64,000 bases of DNA, taken from Collybiopsis luxurians FD-317 M1. Its lineage: Eukaryota; Basidiomycota; Agaricomycetes; Agaricales; Omphalotaceae. The position numbers and the translations under genes are program-made. Within the stretch, counting starts at the first letter, position 1. Every line of letters starts with the position of its first letter. The notes below the pieces were generated by a model. The model had not been told where the DNA came from. It made no database searches and saw only the letters and a list, made by a program, of their open reading frames with translations. The stretch spans positions 246,475 to 310,474 of the forward strand of contig KN834799.1 of NCBI GenBank assembly GCA_000827265.1. Reading direction: 5' to 3'. This document shows positions 12,408-23,812 of this stretch, one piece after another.

Positions 12408-12695
12408 TTGGAGCTGTGCGGCAATGATCTAACAGAACAGGATCGTCTCTTGCGCCTCGTGCACCAGGGTTATAGATTAAGGAATGCATTGACGAGTTTG
12501 GAAGAACCCTTTATAAACGACTTCCAGAACCGATCACGAAGCTTCATCAAGGAAATCACCCCGACGCTCATAGGAAGTGCCAACCCCGATTTGATTGATG
12601 CAGGTCTATCTCAATCTTGCCGCCTGTGCCACGGCTCATCTTATAGGCAAAAGCGAGCGACAACGCGCAATATTGTCAACTGTTTACTTGTCTGA
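12408..12695 (+). pseudogene. Delta-block relic, copy 1
   Basis: The frame reads GYRLRNALTSLEEPFINDFQ, then RSFIKEITPTLIGSANPDLID, then degrades. The same gene appears in other pieces at 33780-34130, where the first part is broken but a later part (LIDDKQVDLNLAVSPTDK, then FRPLYRAFKHAKVSANISS) is readable. The two copies together imply one ancestral protein with an alpha-helical N-terminus. Its family is unknown to me. The 3' end is cut off by the start of the epsilon block (GTCAACTGTTTACTTG). Confidence 0.4.
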
Positions 12696-12756
12696 TTATC
12701 TGATAAAGGTATAATATTTTATCCGCGTAAAACCGGGTCTGCCGTCTCCTTTTCCT

Positions 12757-13863
12757 ATGACTCTCAGAGCTGGTCTCTGGCGTACCCTTGCAGCCCTACT
12801 TCTTCTTATCGTGTCATATATTCCTCTAACAAATGCTTCCCCCGTCAATGCATTTACGCGTTCGGGCCCGGGTTTACTTTATCGTCGCATCCAACTAGGC
12901 AAAATCACCGTAGGCGATGACGATGAATTTGTTGGACTGCGTTACGTCGATAAGGTGAGACGCTTGCTGGATTTTCTCCTCATCATGAGCTTGAAAAGCG
13001 ATTCTTGGACTCCCCGTAGCCAAAAGCCGACGAGTACAACGATGCTGAAACTCTAACTGCTATACCGGCCGGTGGTAAGACGTTGGGCGAAGGGTCTTAT
13101 TTATCTCCTCAGGCGGGACAGTCTCCTCCGATGACAGAGTGAGTTTGTTCCTTCGTATAGTGCTTTAGATTTGGTTAAACTGAATCCACAATTTTTTTCT
13201 TACATTCTTCCAGTCCATGGGTGGTAAATTTGTGATTCTTCTCGTGTTAAACGTCTTTGTGGATAAAAAGGGTTTTCCTTTAGTGTATTGTTTTTGGAAG
13301 CAGGCAAAAGCTTCTCGCGCCCACGGTCCCGAAGGTACGTACCATTTCCGATGGCCTGATAACGATTCCTTATTCTTATTCGTCTCAACCCTTTCCCTTC
13401 CCTTCCTCTCCTCTCGCCTCCCTTCCTCTCTTCAGTTAAAAGTCAGCTTCGCCGATTTACCCAGCCAATTACACGAGAACGATCTCCAAGCTTGGCTTCA
13501 AAAATACGTCTCCGACGCCGCTGCCAAGTATAATCTGAAAAACGAGATGAAATACGGCCAGACGCTTTTGTTCAGTGCTGGACAGATGGTCATCCCTTCG
13601 CATTTTTTGGTGCATTCCAAGAGCTATCCCCAACAGGCGAGTGGGACGAATAGTCTTGGGCTGAAGGTTCATTGTGTTCGCGTTGGTAAGCCCTACCCTC
13701 GCTCTCCACCACTAGTCCGAGTCCAATCGGCTTGTGCTCCGAGTCGTTAAATAATCATATAATTTTTTGTTTAAAAGCCGATCTGGATAAACTTCCTGAG
13801 GAGGAAAAGAAGTACTTCAAGTTAGTGGCGAAATGGGAAAGTTGGAAGATACATGGGTGGTAA
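12757..13863 (+). CDS. Family S secreted protein S1
   Basis: Six exons, about 242 aa. Residues 1-28 form a clear signal peptide (TLAALLLLIVSYIPLTNASP), so the product is secreted. Later landmarks are GKITVGDDDEFVGLRYVDK, MGGKFVILLVLNVFV, FWKQAKASR, ENDLQAWLQKYVSDAAAKY, PSHFLVHSKSYPQQ and the C-terminal ADLDKLPEEEKKYF..WESW. Keeping the frame needs a 38-base intron from GTAAGACG near 13075 to CTCAG, a donor GTACGT after HGPE, and an acceptor inside TTAAAAG. These choices also work in copy S2, which supports them. S1 is convergent with P1. I think I have seen this type of protein in Agaricomycetes but can give no function. Confidence 0.72.
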
Positions 13864-14161
13864 TCGATTTTCGAGGGAGAGCTCAAGTTGCAGCTCAAGA
13901 TGGAGTGATGGTTCGTTATCAGTCTGGTACTTGATTTGTGTATTTCTATCACCCTTTTGAGCTGTATTTGGAAATCGAGTCGATGGGTGGAATATCTTGA
14001 AGACTTTCAGGGGAAGCCAGCGAAGAAAGTAAATAATGCACGAGCACTTGCGACTGCAAGACTTTACAACAGACAAAAGCGGATGACAGTCAATATTTTC
14101 AGATCGATCGTTCAAAATGCCAAGGTACAATGTACATTAAATCCTTCAAGATCAGCATTTG

Positions 14162-14747
14162 CTAAGCTGCGCAAGAACACTGTCCTCCCGTTGGACTACT
14201 TAGGACGCAACTAACGGTAGAAACCGCCCACTCCGCAGCTATTCCATCGATGGTCGTTCCAGCCCAGGCTAAGACGAATGCGGCAATGCTGGCGGGATTT
14301 TGTCCTTGGACGGAGATCACGGATTCGACATCGTAAGTTCCGTCGCTGTTGCGGACGAGAGGGGCATTGATATCCTATTTTCGAGATAAAAAATGGAAAG
14401 GCAAGAATGGTCAGTTGCAGGACGGAGTGGATGTAGCGTAGTATGGGCATGGGTATGGTATAAGAGCGGCTTACGTCGATATTAAGATCCAGGAAAGATT
14501 CACCGATGGTGTGTCCGATGGCTAGAGATTGGTGATTCAGATTCGAATTGGTCAAAGGTGTACGAGAAAGAAAAAGTATGTACGGACCGAAGTTGATATC
14601 GGTTTGCAGAACGTCAACACCGGGATCGGGAGTCGGGGTCATGATGAAGGAGCAAGCGGTGTTGTTTGAAACCTGTCGAGAGATAGATTTGGCTACGACA
14701 ACGGTAGCGGAGGCGAGGAGAGCAACGAGGGTCTTAGCATAAAACAT
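14162..14747 (-). CDS. Small secreted protein P1
   Basis: Three exons, about 139 aa. A signal peptide (MFYAKTLVALLASATVVVA) precedes a short SR-containing pro-like stretch and the mature core: CSFIMTPTPDPGVDVLQTD, IGHTIGESFLDLNID, then DGTYDVESVISVQGQNP and AFVLAWAGTTIDGIAAEWAV. The first intron joins NF to AIGHT and the second follows NID; both are GT..AG and occur in all four P genes. P1 and P3 carry an extra C-terminal piece ending GGQCSCAA, which P2 and P4 lack. The core resembles small secreted proteins of Agaricomycetes with a GHTI..W..G..W pattern, recalled from memory. The role is unknown; an extracellular or effector-like function is possible. Confidence 0.75.
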
Positions 14748-14832
14748 TCTCGAGTAGCAGAATGGATGAAGGGAGATTCTGATGAGGAGATGTAGAAAAT
14801 CTGCTCGAGAGAAGGTGGAGGAAATGTAGCCA

Positions 14833-14841
14833 CTTTTTATA
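14833..14841 (-). promoter_or_regulatory. TATA box of P1
   Basis: TATAAAAAG on the minus strand, 86 bases upstream of the P1 start. The same box precedes P2, P3 and P4 at similar distances. Confidence 0.65.
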
Positions 14842-14849
14842 GCGGCACG

Positions 14850-16400
14850 AAGCTTTGATTTATCAGATCGGTTCTGAGGGTCCCTTGTATGTACTCACAC
14901 ATAGCCAACAGACAGGGGAATGTGTATGGGGTAAAGGTCATTCATTTATTTAGCGGTGAGTCGACATCGTGAGATGCGTGTTGGCTATTCAGTGTAGTTT
15001 GATGCCAATACGGATGTTGTTCACATATCAGAAGGGGTAGATTCCTAGAAAGCACAGAGAAATGTTCGATATCATATGATGGGAGGAGAAGGCCGCAGCT
15101 TGCAACGGTGAATGCTGAATCATCGAATGAGACCTGGACCCAGGACTCGGAGGTCTGTAGCTTGATTTAAAATTGTTTGGACTGTTCATCATTAGCTACA
15201 ACAATTTTCCTTATAGAATCATTTAGGCCCTAATCAACCCGAGGCGAGCCTTATTATTCATAGCCTTGGTGGAGAGGCGATATGTATATTATAAGTACTT
15301 CACGAGGGATAAATTGAAACAGAAGACTTGAGGACTAATCGGATTCCGGATTCTTTTTTTCAAAATCTCGGTGCACTCAGTGTTTGGTACCCTTTACATG
15401 ATAATGCATGCTTGAAGCTCGAGCAAGAATTAATCATCTTGCTTGTTACTTTGGCATCGCAGAAACCCATCCGCTGATGGTTCAAGGAGAGGGAGCGTCT
15501 GTTCCTAACTTGTTACTTGATTGCGATGTTCAGGACAATTTTAGACCTGCTGACTTGAAGAACTTAGGCATGAGAACTGAAAGTGCTGAAAAGGTAACAG
15601 ATGCAGGTCCTTTCCATGTAGAGGGACATGGGAATGATTCATAGCAACTTCTGACTCTCTTTTGCATACAGAATCAACATAGAAGCCAGAAAACCTCATG
15701 GTTCAGTGATGAAGGGCAATGATAGAGGGGCATGGACAAGGGCACGGATGAGTAGCTGTCCTTGTTAGTAACTCGGCCGAGGAATTAAGATTCCGAGCTG
15801 AGTAACGAAGTGTGTTACTTAGTCTTTCGTTCTGTTCACCTCGATGGAAGAATATTGACTTTCATCATGGGATGAATGAGGTGCTAGTTGACCCACACTG
15901 TATGGTTGATTCTAACAGCGGCTTTTCAGGCAGGAGAGAATAGATTGTGCTGAAGGGTATGAGCCAATGCTTGGATAGGATCTCAAGCATGTTAAGGGTG
16001 TATCTTGTCAACATCTTCCCCCCCTGTACAAATAAGAGTGTGAGTTCCATAGCTGTACATTGCACAATGGCAGTATTGTAATGTATAATACTATGGTTAA
16101 CTGGTCGTTCATAAAATGGACGTCCCCAGTATGATTTATTATCCTATCCTTTTCCGGGGTGCTGGAGAGGAAAGTGAACTGATACCCGAGAATTGGTGTC
16201 CGCGGAATCCGGATTTACTTACTTACATCCTTCTTACACATAGCGTAAAAATGGATCATGAAAGGATTCATCGACATCTTTCCATTCAGATTGATCGTTG
16301 GGATCAAGTTACATGATACCGGGTACTGTATGGGATTCTTCAAGAGGTACATACATGTACATCGTGAGTGGAATCCTCCCGTCGCATCTTTATAATTACT
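14850..16400. repeat. Spacer of epsilon block 1 between P1 and P2
   Basis: This spacer is duplicated at 40070-41635. It contains a short open frame near 15408-15644 that is only partly kept in the other copy, and a GTGTATCTTGTC..CTGTAC tract near 15998-16030. No convincing gene is present. Confidence 0.6.
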
Positions 16401-16403
16401 AAA

Positions 16404-16924
16404 CTAAACACAATCAGCAGCACCTACAGCCCACTCCGCTACGATTCCATTGATGGTCGTTCCCTCCCAGGACTTGACGAATGCACCGACGTCGGCGGGA
16501 GCTTGTCCTTGGACGGAGATGACGGATTCGACGTCGTAGGTTCCGTCGTTATGGCGGACGAGAGGGGCGTTGTCATCCTATTTGTTTAGGAGAGGAAAAG
16601 CGAGGGTGTCAAATAGGGAACGGAGCGGTGGTATGGTATGGGAGGAGGGCGGCTTACCTCGAGAAGAGTGTTGGGGTAGTGTTCACCGAGGGTATGCCCA
16701 ATGGCTGGAGATCAGGATTTCAGTTAGTAAGAGGTGGTCAATAAACAAAAGAGTATGTACGGACCGTAGTTAATATCAGTCTGCAGGCTGTCAGGACCGA
16801 GATCAGGAGTCGGGGTCATGATGAAGAAGCAAGTAGTGCTATTTGAAGCCTGTCGGGAGACAGGGCTGGCTACAGCGATAGTAGCGGAAGCAATGAGGGC
16901 AACGAGGGTTTTTGCGAAGAACAT
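16404..16924 (-). CDS. Small secreted protein P2
   Basis: Three exons, about 126 aa. Signal peptide MFFAKTLVALIASATIAVA, then SPVSRQASNSTTCFFIMTP, IGHTLGEHYPNTLLE, and a last exon starting DDNAPLVRHNDGTYDVES and ending AEWAVGAADCV. It ends 13 residues earlier than P1. Splice sites match P1. Two cysteines remain in the mature part, one near the new N-terminus and one at the C-terminus, and could pair. It is transcribed in the same direction as P1, with 1.6 kb between them. Confidence 0.75.
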
Positions 16925-17024
16925 GGTCGAGGAGGGGACTGAATAAGGGAAATTCTAATCGAAGAGATGTAAGTTGAAAGTCGCTCGAGAGAATTTGTGA
17001 GAAAGGTTGAGGGAAAGTGGCCTC

Positions 17025-17033
17025 CTTTTTATA
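17025..17033 (-). promoter_or_regulatory. TATA box of P2
   Basis: TATAAAAAG on the minus strand, 101 bases upstream of the P2 start. Confidence 0.65.
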
Positions 17034-17039
17034 CTTAGC

Positions 17040-17774
17040 GATGGGGGAGCCCAGATACTGACTTGTTACGTTGATTCTGAGATGTATTGTATGCACATAG
17101 CCAACAGTCAGTGTCGGGTGAGTTATTGTTCGATTCAGCGGTGAGTCAACACCGTGAAATACGTATTTAGCGTTGGGCAGTACAGTTCAGTGCCAAGACG
17201 GACATACCTTCCCGACCTGCACGCTCAGGGCCGTACCCAACTCAGTCTCATAAGACTCGAAAACTCGGGGAAATGCCAGCAATTATAAGTACGTTTCCAG
17301 AAATCTACTGGGATGTACCGTCTCTAAGTAGGATGCCTAAAAAGCACCGAAAACATTTGATATTATATGACCGCCGATAAGTGAAAGGCATAGGGAAGGC
17401 GGGGACTGCTTCCCATGTTAGTTACCCGGTCGAGGGGCCGGCGGCGAGGGCTATTCTCTCGAACAACGACGGTAGTAGTATGAATGGTCGCCAAAGAATG
17501 ACAGTCGACGCAATCGTGAAGGTAGGAAAGGATAATTCTACCGAATCAGCATCTGACTGTGCAGGTTAACCGCTTTCTCCAATTTCTAATATGACGGACT
17601 TGGAAAGTGGGAGCTCGAACAACCTCGACTCCGGCGAACAGTGAGAGGTGGCGGTCAAAGCAAGAGATATGAGGTCCCATGATCAAATCTGGGCACATTA
17701 TCACCGGTCACGACCTCTTGAACCTGAACCACCACCATCTTCTCAGCATTAATATGCCGTAAATCGCCAGTATA
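17040..17774. repeat. Spacer between P2 and the SDR pseudogene
   Basis: Duplicated at 42275-43081. It separates the divergent P2 and SDR genes and so probably holds both promoters. No gene is seen. Confidence 0.55.
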
Positions 17775-19051
17775 ATGGTACCGAACCTTCTTGAAGTCTT
17801 TGGGACTAAATTTTTTCCTACTCAGTATACAGTCTACATCCTTGTTAGCACAACAATATTTGCAGAGCATTCCCACAAGGTCGAGCTACAACCAGAGAGA
17901 GATCTGCATGGGAGGACTATATTGGTTACAGTACGCTCATCTTCTCTCCCCTCTTCGTGAAAGAAATTTATGGAACAGCTTTCCAGGGAGGTTTTACACT
18001 ATTCGGCTTGACTATTTTGCAGGAATTAGCTCAGCGAGGAGCTCACATTATGGTTTAATTTTCGGATCCCATAGACTCCCCAAGAGTTGCCCTTTTAGTT
18101 GACGCTCTCAGCACTACAACGAATAATGAGTAAATCTACGCAGAACAGTGCGGCTTGCTTTCCCCAGCATCTATACAATTGTTCTGCAAACACTTTTTAT
18201 CCGGCCAGGAAAAGAGACTTGACGCTTTGCTTCTCACTTACGAATACTCTCATATCGGAGCCTTTGCTAGCTTTATGACCAAATCAAGAGTAGCCGAAGA
18301 AGCTGAAAGGGAACAGCTTTCTCTAGCCTCATTTCTGCTCACAACGCTCGTTCTCCCATCTCTTCTTACGGCTTATACCGAACAGGACATACGCATTATC
18401 AATGTTTTCAATAGGGTTTTCAATAGGGTTTACGCGGCAGCGGCATCGTCCTCCACTTTCTACACCTCTCTTGCGTCTGACAAGTCGTCCCCTCCACCAA
18501 GCTCCGTTTTCTTCACAGGAGGCACATGTTCTCTGTGCACCATTCTCGTAACTCAGCATCTCCAACACATCCTGGATGCTCTACCTTTAGCTCAAATACC
18601 CAAAACCGATGGCAACACCTCCGCTATCCCCGTTGTCAATTCTGACTCTCAAAAGTGAAATATCGTTGCTGTCACGGTTTCACCAGGAATCAGTAGAGCG
18701 GATACCGTCACTAGGATATTGATTGCAGATTGGACGGCTTCTTCTAGGTATTGTGAGTCGATCTCTGCGTTTTTTTTTTCTATTGTTTCTGGAAAAGGAG
18801 GCGGAGGCAGAGGTAAAGGGTATTCATAAGGGCAAAGGGAAAGCGCGGGAAGAGAAGAAGGAGGACAGTGTGGAAGCGATGGACCTTACAAATGATGTCG
18901 AGCTGGGGGGCGAGTTGGCGGGTCGACGGATTTGGCAGGCATTTGAAAGTGCGCTTAAGGCGTGGGAGGCTGCGAATCCTATATTGGAGGTCGAAGCAGA
19001 GGAAAAGGTGAGAGTGGAGGCGGAAGAGGGATCTTCTTCGTCGATATGAGG
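17775..19051 (+). pseudogene. SDR-like membrane protein pseudogene
   Basis: Copy of the intact gene at 43082-44652. The start (MVPNLLEVFGTKFFPTQYTV), the first intron and the body (SPASIQLFCKHFLSGQEKRL, HIGAFASF) can be followed. Near 18655 a TGA replaces TCG after NSDSQK. The segment matching about 44090-44390, which contains the second intron and the start of the last exon, is missing. The remaining tail is rich in Glu/Lys repeats. It is therefore a dead copy. Confidence 0.8.
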
Positions 19052-19063
19052 GGGAACGGCGCC

Positions 19064-19228
19064 TCCGTCGTACTTGGGTCAAACGTAACATCCGGCGTAC
19101 AGTAGATAGGAACAAACTCGCACGAGGTGATATCCTCTCCAATGGCATTATGCAGATGAATTGCTCACTCCACAATGTCCGCTACCCTTTTCGAAAACTG
19201 TGTAGCGAGCGTGTCTAAGAGAAGCTGT
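19064..19228 (-). pseudogene. Fragment of coiled-coil protein gene, exon 2
   Basis: Nearly identical to 45770-45936, part of exon 2 of the gene at 45512-47083 (ERAIHLNNAIGDDITSCEF region). Both ends are cut: the left end joins directly to the SDR pseudogene tail and the right end to block beta 2. It marks the breakpoint between units I and II. Confidence 0.8.
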
Positions 19229-21798
19229 TCAGACTCCAAGGAGGATCTGCGTCACAAGGCATCCACTGTCTGTATCCCGGGGGAATCAATAATTTTCCTT
19301 ACTTTGCAGCACTCTGCAACATGCTGAATCTAAGTTGAGTTAAATTTACTGGGTCTTCAAAAGTGACTGAATGAATTTAGGAGACATTCATGATTTAGCT
19401 AAAGCTGAGTGATTACCGGGATTGTTATGACACACTGGCTCCACCTGTTTCTGAATGATCTCGATTGGATATGGCCTACTCAATACCGGTATCAAGAATA
19501 TTCCGAAGACATTGGAATGTTCTCTCTAGACAACTCATCACTATACATTGCCTTTCGTCTCGATTGGCATACCTCAAGCCAGCTGACGGATAGGTGTGCT
19601 ATAAAAAAATTGAAAATCTCTGAAAAGCAAAGGCTACCGATTGTGAATCACCCAAATTGATGGTTTTTGCTTGAGAGCTGAACTCTCACAATGAGTTGCC
19701 TTTTTTTTCGCTTTGAAAAAGAGCATTGTGCATTCATTAATCTTCATCATTATCAAAAGCTAGATGAAAGATAGCAGGAATGACGCTGTAGATGCACCGT
19801 CTGCATCTGATAAAATCGGTAAAAATCAGATCGATTGTCCAGTACATATCGGATCAGAATCTAAATGTCAAATGAACTACGTAATGCGAGTGCGAAATAT
19901 GTTCTGGTTCTGTGTAAAAACAATGGGACAACATTGAGCTGCACTGTCAAGCCACGTAAATTTTGATGGGTTCCTGGAAGAGAAATTTATCAAGGGAGCA
20001 GATGAAGCACTAGTGAAACCGATCGCTGTCCGTACAATTGATGTACCCGGCCAAAAGGAGAACAGAAAGTCAATAGCAAAGTAAGATCCGACTTTGCAGA
20101 CCGAACCTTCGATCATATAGAACGCACTTTACTTACACGCCGCATTCTGCGAATTTGGTCAGTTTCAGACGGGAGTCAAATGTCAAGAAGGACCAAAGTA
20201 TGGAAAAACAGTCACCATGAGACTCACTTAAACCCTTTGCAGGAATCAAGAAGCTGAAAGGGAAGATTTTCAAAATTGTTAGCAATGTCTTGCCTGTGTA
20301 TATGCGGATCTTGCCATCTCTAAAGCGAAGTTGAGTTAAAATGTCCCCAGATCTTCAATTTGTAGCTCTCAGGGATGGGGAATCCAAATAACTCTCATGA
20401 GGTATACTATGGTTCGCAGGGTACTTATGGCAACAGGGTACTTGTGATTTTTTGAAAATGTTTAATTTTGAACATTTGAGATACACAGCACCTCTAAGAT
20501 TTTATCAGTATATTATTTCACTACTTAGTTATGATTCTACCAACTTAAAATGAGAATTTTGGACGGGACACACAAATGAGAGATGAAAACTCGTAGAAAT
20601 CCACAGCGTGATTCTACATAAATCGCCAGGAACGGTAAAAAGACATTTGTTAAAGTGGCCAAATTTTGGTGAGAGCATTGAGAAGGGTCTTAAGAGTCCT
20701 TCTCCCACCTTTTGCAATTACCCTGCGAACCATAGTACAACCCTTTGCAAAAAGTTTTGCCCGCTCGAGTTTGCAACAGCTGTTTGTTCCAGTTTGGTAT
20801 TTGATCCGATACCTCTATCGGGGCTGCCCTGGAGGGTCCAAAACAAACGGTGAAACGTCGAAATGAGTTTTGAGCGCATGAGCAATCAACCGATTACACG
20901 GATCAGCTAGCAAATACAAATAAGCAGCTGCAAACGGCTGTATCACTTTGCTGTCCAACTAGGCAAGCTCGAATTCCGATTATAACTTTAAACCAAAACT
21001 TACCATTATAGCTAACTAGATCAAAGCAATCGAACGTGCACTCCAAAATGTACAGCCTCAAAATCGCCCTCGACTCAAGCGTATAACGTTCTCGCCCAAA
21101 GGGCTGTAGTACTAATTCAGCGACAAGGGGAGAATATCATATCATATCATGGGACTCACTCTCGAGCAATTTAAAATAAATAAATAAATAGCCATAATTT
21201 ATGGCCTGGTGCGATAACCTCTTACTGAATTGAAATACTAAATTTTTTCTGCAGTAGGATTCTTATTTAACTCATCATAATGGGCACTTCTGAGGAGCAG
21301 ATACGTAAGCTCTCAAAGGAAGAAGGGTATGTGAGAATAAATTGGTTCTCTGGGATGTTTATTCGCTCCGCCACAAGGTAGCACTGGTTATTTTTATTTC
21401 CGGAAGCTTATCTTCCTGGGACCTGAATGTCAATTCAATGAGTAGGTGCAATGCTGATCAGTTTGATTGAATTAGGGAATTCAATGCTAAAATACAAACT
21501 GACTACCTGCTTGCACTAAAATGAGCAATTGCTCTCAAGTGTCGCTGTAATCGACTGAGCTGAGCTGTCTTCCAGCCACAAATTGTCCATTCCGAGACTT
21601 TGTTCTACATGTATTGCCCTTTGAGTATTCTATGCCTTCAATCTATTGATTCCCGCCGCTGAAATTGACGGTGATTTCCAACCACATTTTGTCCTTTTCA
21701 GCACTCCGTCGCGGACTTGTCACATTCTGAATGTTCTACGCCTCTGCTCTATTTAAGCTGCGAAACTGAAGTGTTGTTGGCCCAGAATCTTGCCAACC
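19229..21798. repeat. Block beta copy 2, 5' part
   Basis: Parallel to 5271-7236. It contains a relic of the small ORF (19960-20083) with an upstream stop, the ATATC repeat near 21136, and CTTTGCAG-linked decayed pieces near 20240-20340. The part from about 20400 to 20930 has no match in copy 1 and looks like an insertion. No intact gene before F2. Confidence 0.65.
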
Positions 21799-22523
21799 AT
21801 GAATGTACAGCACCAACTTCCGCAGTCACGAAGTGCTGAGAGGCAAGAAATGGATGAAATGAGCTACAAAAACACACACATGTTTTTAAAGGGCCTCGCT
21901 GAATGTGGTTCACCTATTGCTATATTGGCATTTAAATGCTTAGAATTGAATCAGGTAAATTTCTATTTGACTTCGCCGTGCCATGCTGACCTTCCATTGA
22001 ACAGAGTCTCGGTTTTTGTGAAGCCGAAATGCCCTGGGTAGTTACTCCAAGAGGGTGGATGAATCCCTCTGTTGCAATTCTACCCACGCAGGCAGCCCTA
22101 ACAGCACATTTTTGTCTGGCAGCGCCGAAGAACGCCGCGTCTGAACCAGAAATGCATTTTTCCATTGATGGTATGAATTTTGAATTGAAGTTGGACAATG
22201 AGAAAATACAACAGTAAGTTATCTTCCTACTCTTACTTTCTTTCCCCGCATTTTCAATGCTAATTACACTTGGGATTTGGTACAGAGTTATGAAAGAAGT
22301 TCTTAAATTTCTAGAGACTCTCAAGAATAACTACGCGAATGCCGCACTAGACATTTCAGAGCATGATAGTGCTAAAGCTGAAAATTTGCTTGTCCAATTG
22401 GAAGAGATTCCCAAGTTTGTAAGTCTGTAAGCTGTAAAATTTTTCATGACACTTACCACCATCTAGAACCTTCAGATCAACGCGAAGGTCATACAGGTAC
22501 TGTTCCATGATCCAAGAGCTTGA
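21799..22523 (+). CDS. Family F protein F2
   Basis: Four exons, about 184 aa, with the same phases as F1 and F3. It starts MNVQHQLPQSRSAERQ. An in-frame ATG nine bases upstream is possible, but the chosen start aligns with F3. Key stretches are FKCLELNQ at the exon 1 end, SLGFCEAEMPWVV, PSVAILPTQAALTAHFCLAA, FELKLDNEKIQQ, VMKEVLKFLETL and the C-terminal NLQINAKVIQVLFHDPRA. No targeting signal is seen. It faces A3 tail to tail across 1.3 kb. Function is unknown. Confidence 0.72.
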
Positions 22524-23812
22524 GAATCCCGGACTCCTGCCACAGCTATTATCTTGCATACCAATAGAGCCTTTGACTTTTATTCCCTTTCTGTTCTTTT
22601 GGCCCTTTCAATGTTCATCTTGGGCAATCTTCCGAGTTCTGACAGCTTTGCCATAAGTATCTGACTTTATGTGCCTGCTGGGCATGAGCAGTGCCTGACA
22701 TTCCGTCTTCTTCCAATCCTTTTTTGAATTTAATTAGATTATTCTTGACTGCTATAGTTTAGCTAGATATTGATAAAGTAAATTGCTTCATATTTCTTGA
22801 GATATGACAAGTGTTACAACAGTTTAGTCAAAGGCCCCTGCGGCTTGATTTAAATTTTGCATTTTGTAGTGCAAAGGTGTCCCTCGTAGTTTCAGCTTAT
22901 GCAGTGTAAGCTTCTCATATGTAAGTTCTATCCACACTAGCAATGTGTCAAACTCGCAAGTCGTAGTCCAGGATGTATTCACAACCTACTGATCACAGTT
23001 GCGGCCCGGCTCAAGCTGATCCCTGTATTTGCAACATGCCCGTCCTCAAAGTGTATAAATCAATTGTGTCTCTGACTCTCTTAAATATTTTTGAAAAGTT
23101 TACATAACATCACTTTATTATTTGAGATACCTTTGGAAGCTCCTTACAATTCCGTACAAGGCCGTCGTGCAAAAATATTTATTTTCAATTTTGAGCCAGA
23201 AAGGTCTTCAGCTCAACCGCGGCAACACCGACTGCTTTATGCTCCCTATACACAATAAATGTTACTGATGCAAGTTTATCCATAATATTGTGAAATGTCA
23301 TTGCTAAATGGTCAGCCATGATACAATACTGCTATATTACTTACAATTTAAGTACCTATTAGTCCCTAGGACTCATTCCCAAATGGTGTTCAGAGGTCCA
23401 GTGTCGGTTGGCCTACAGGATTTGCAGAGACTGTGAGTGTAAGCTTGGCCTTACCACAAGCAAAAGTGATGTGCATATATTGTGACCAATGCCTGTTCAA
23501 GTAACTTGAACAGTCACATCTCTTTAGTAACAGCTATACTCTAGTCAGTCAGGATAACCTGCTTATGGTGAGCTTTTCTGGCCAAGCAGCCAATGAAAGG
23601 ATATTTTTTGCATCTGCTTCTAATGCCAGCAGATTTCTCATAGCTCCAATCATGTCTCACTGTGTCTTTGACATGGAGCCTGAACTGACCTTTCAAGTTT
23701 GCATCTGAGTTGTGTCTTTATTTTTCTCTGTACTTTGTGATTATGTACTCGAGGATTCAAATTCTTGGCAACTAATGATAAATTTTGTGTGATTCAGGTC
23801 CCTGTTATAAGA
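22524..23812. other. Spacer between F2 and A3
   Basis: Only patches match the spacers of the other two pairs, notably at the ends (CTCACTGTGTCTTTGACAT near 23657 and TTGGCAACTAATGATAAA near 23766). The middle, about 22800-23300, seems specific to this copy. No gene is seen. Confidence 0.5.

Noticed and set aside
12408..12695. Delta relic as a mating-type homeodomain gene
   Set aside because: No WF.N.R homeodomain signature and no partner gene. The helical wording alone is not evidence.
15408..16090. LTR retroelement or small gene in the P1-P2 spacer
   Set aside because: No TG..CA ends with a target duplication, no polymerase or integrase motifs, and the short frame is not conserved in the second copy.
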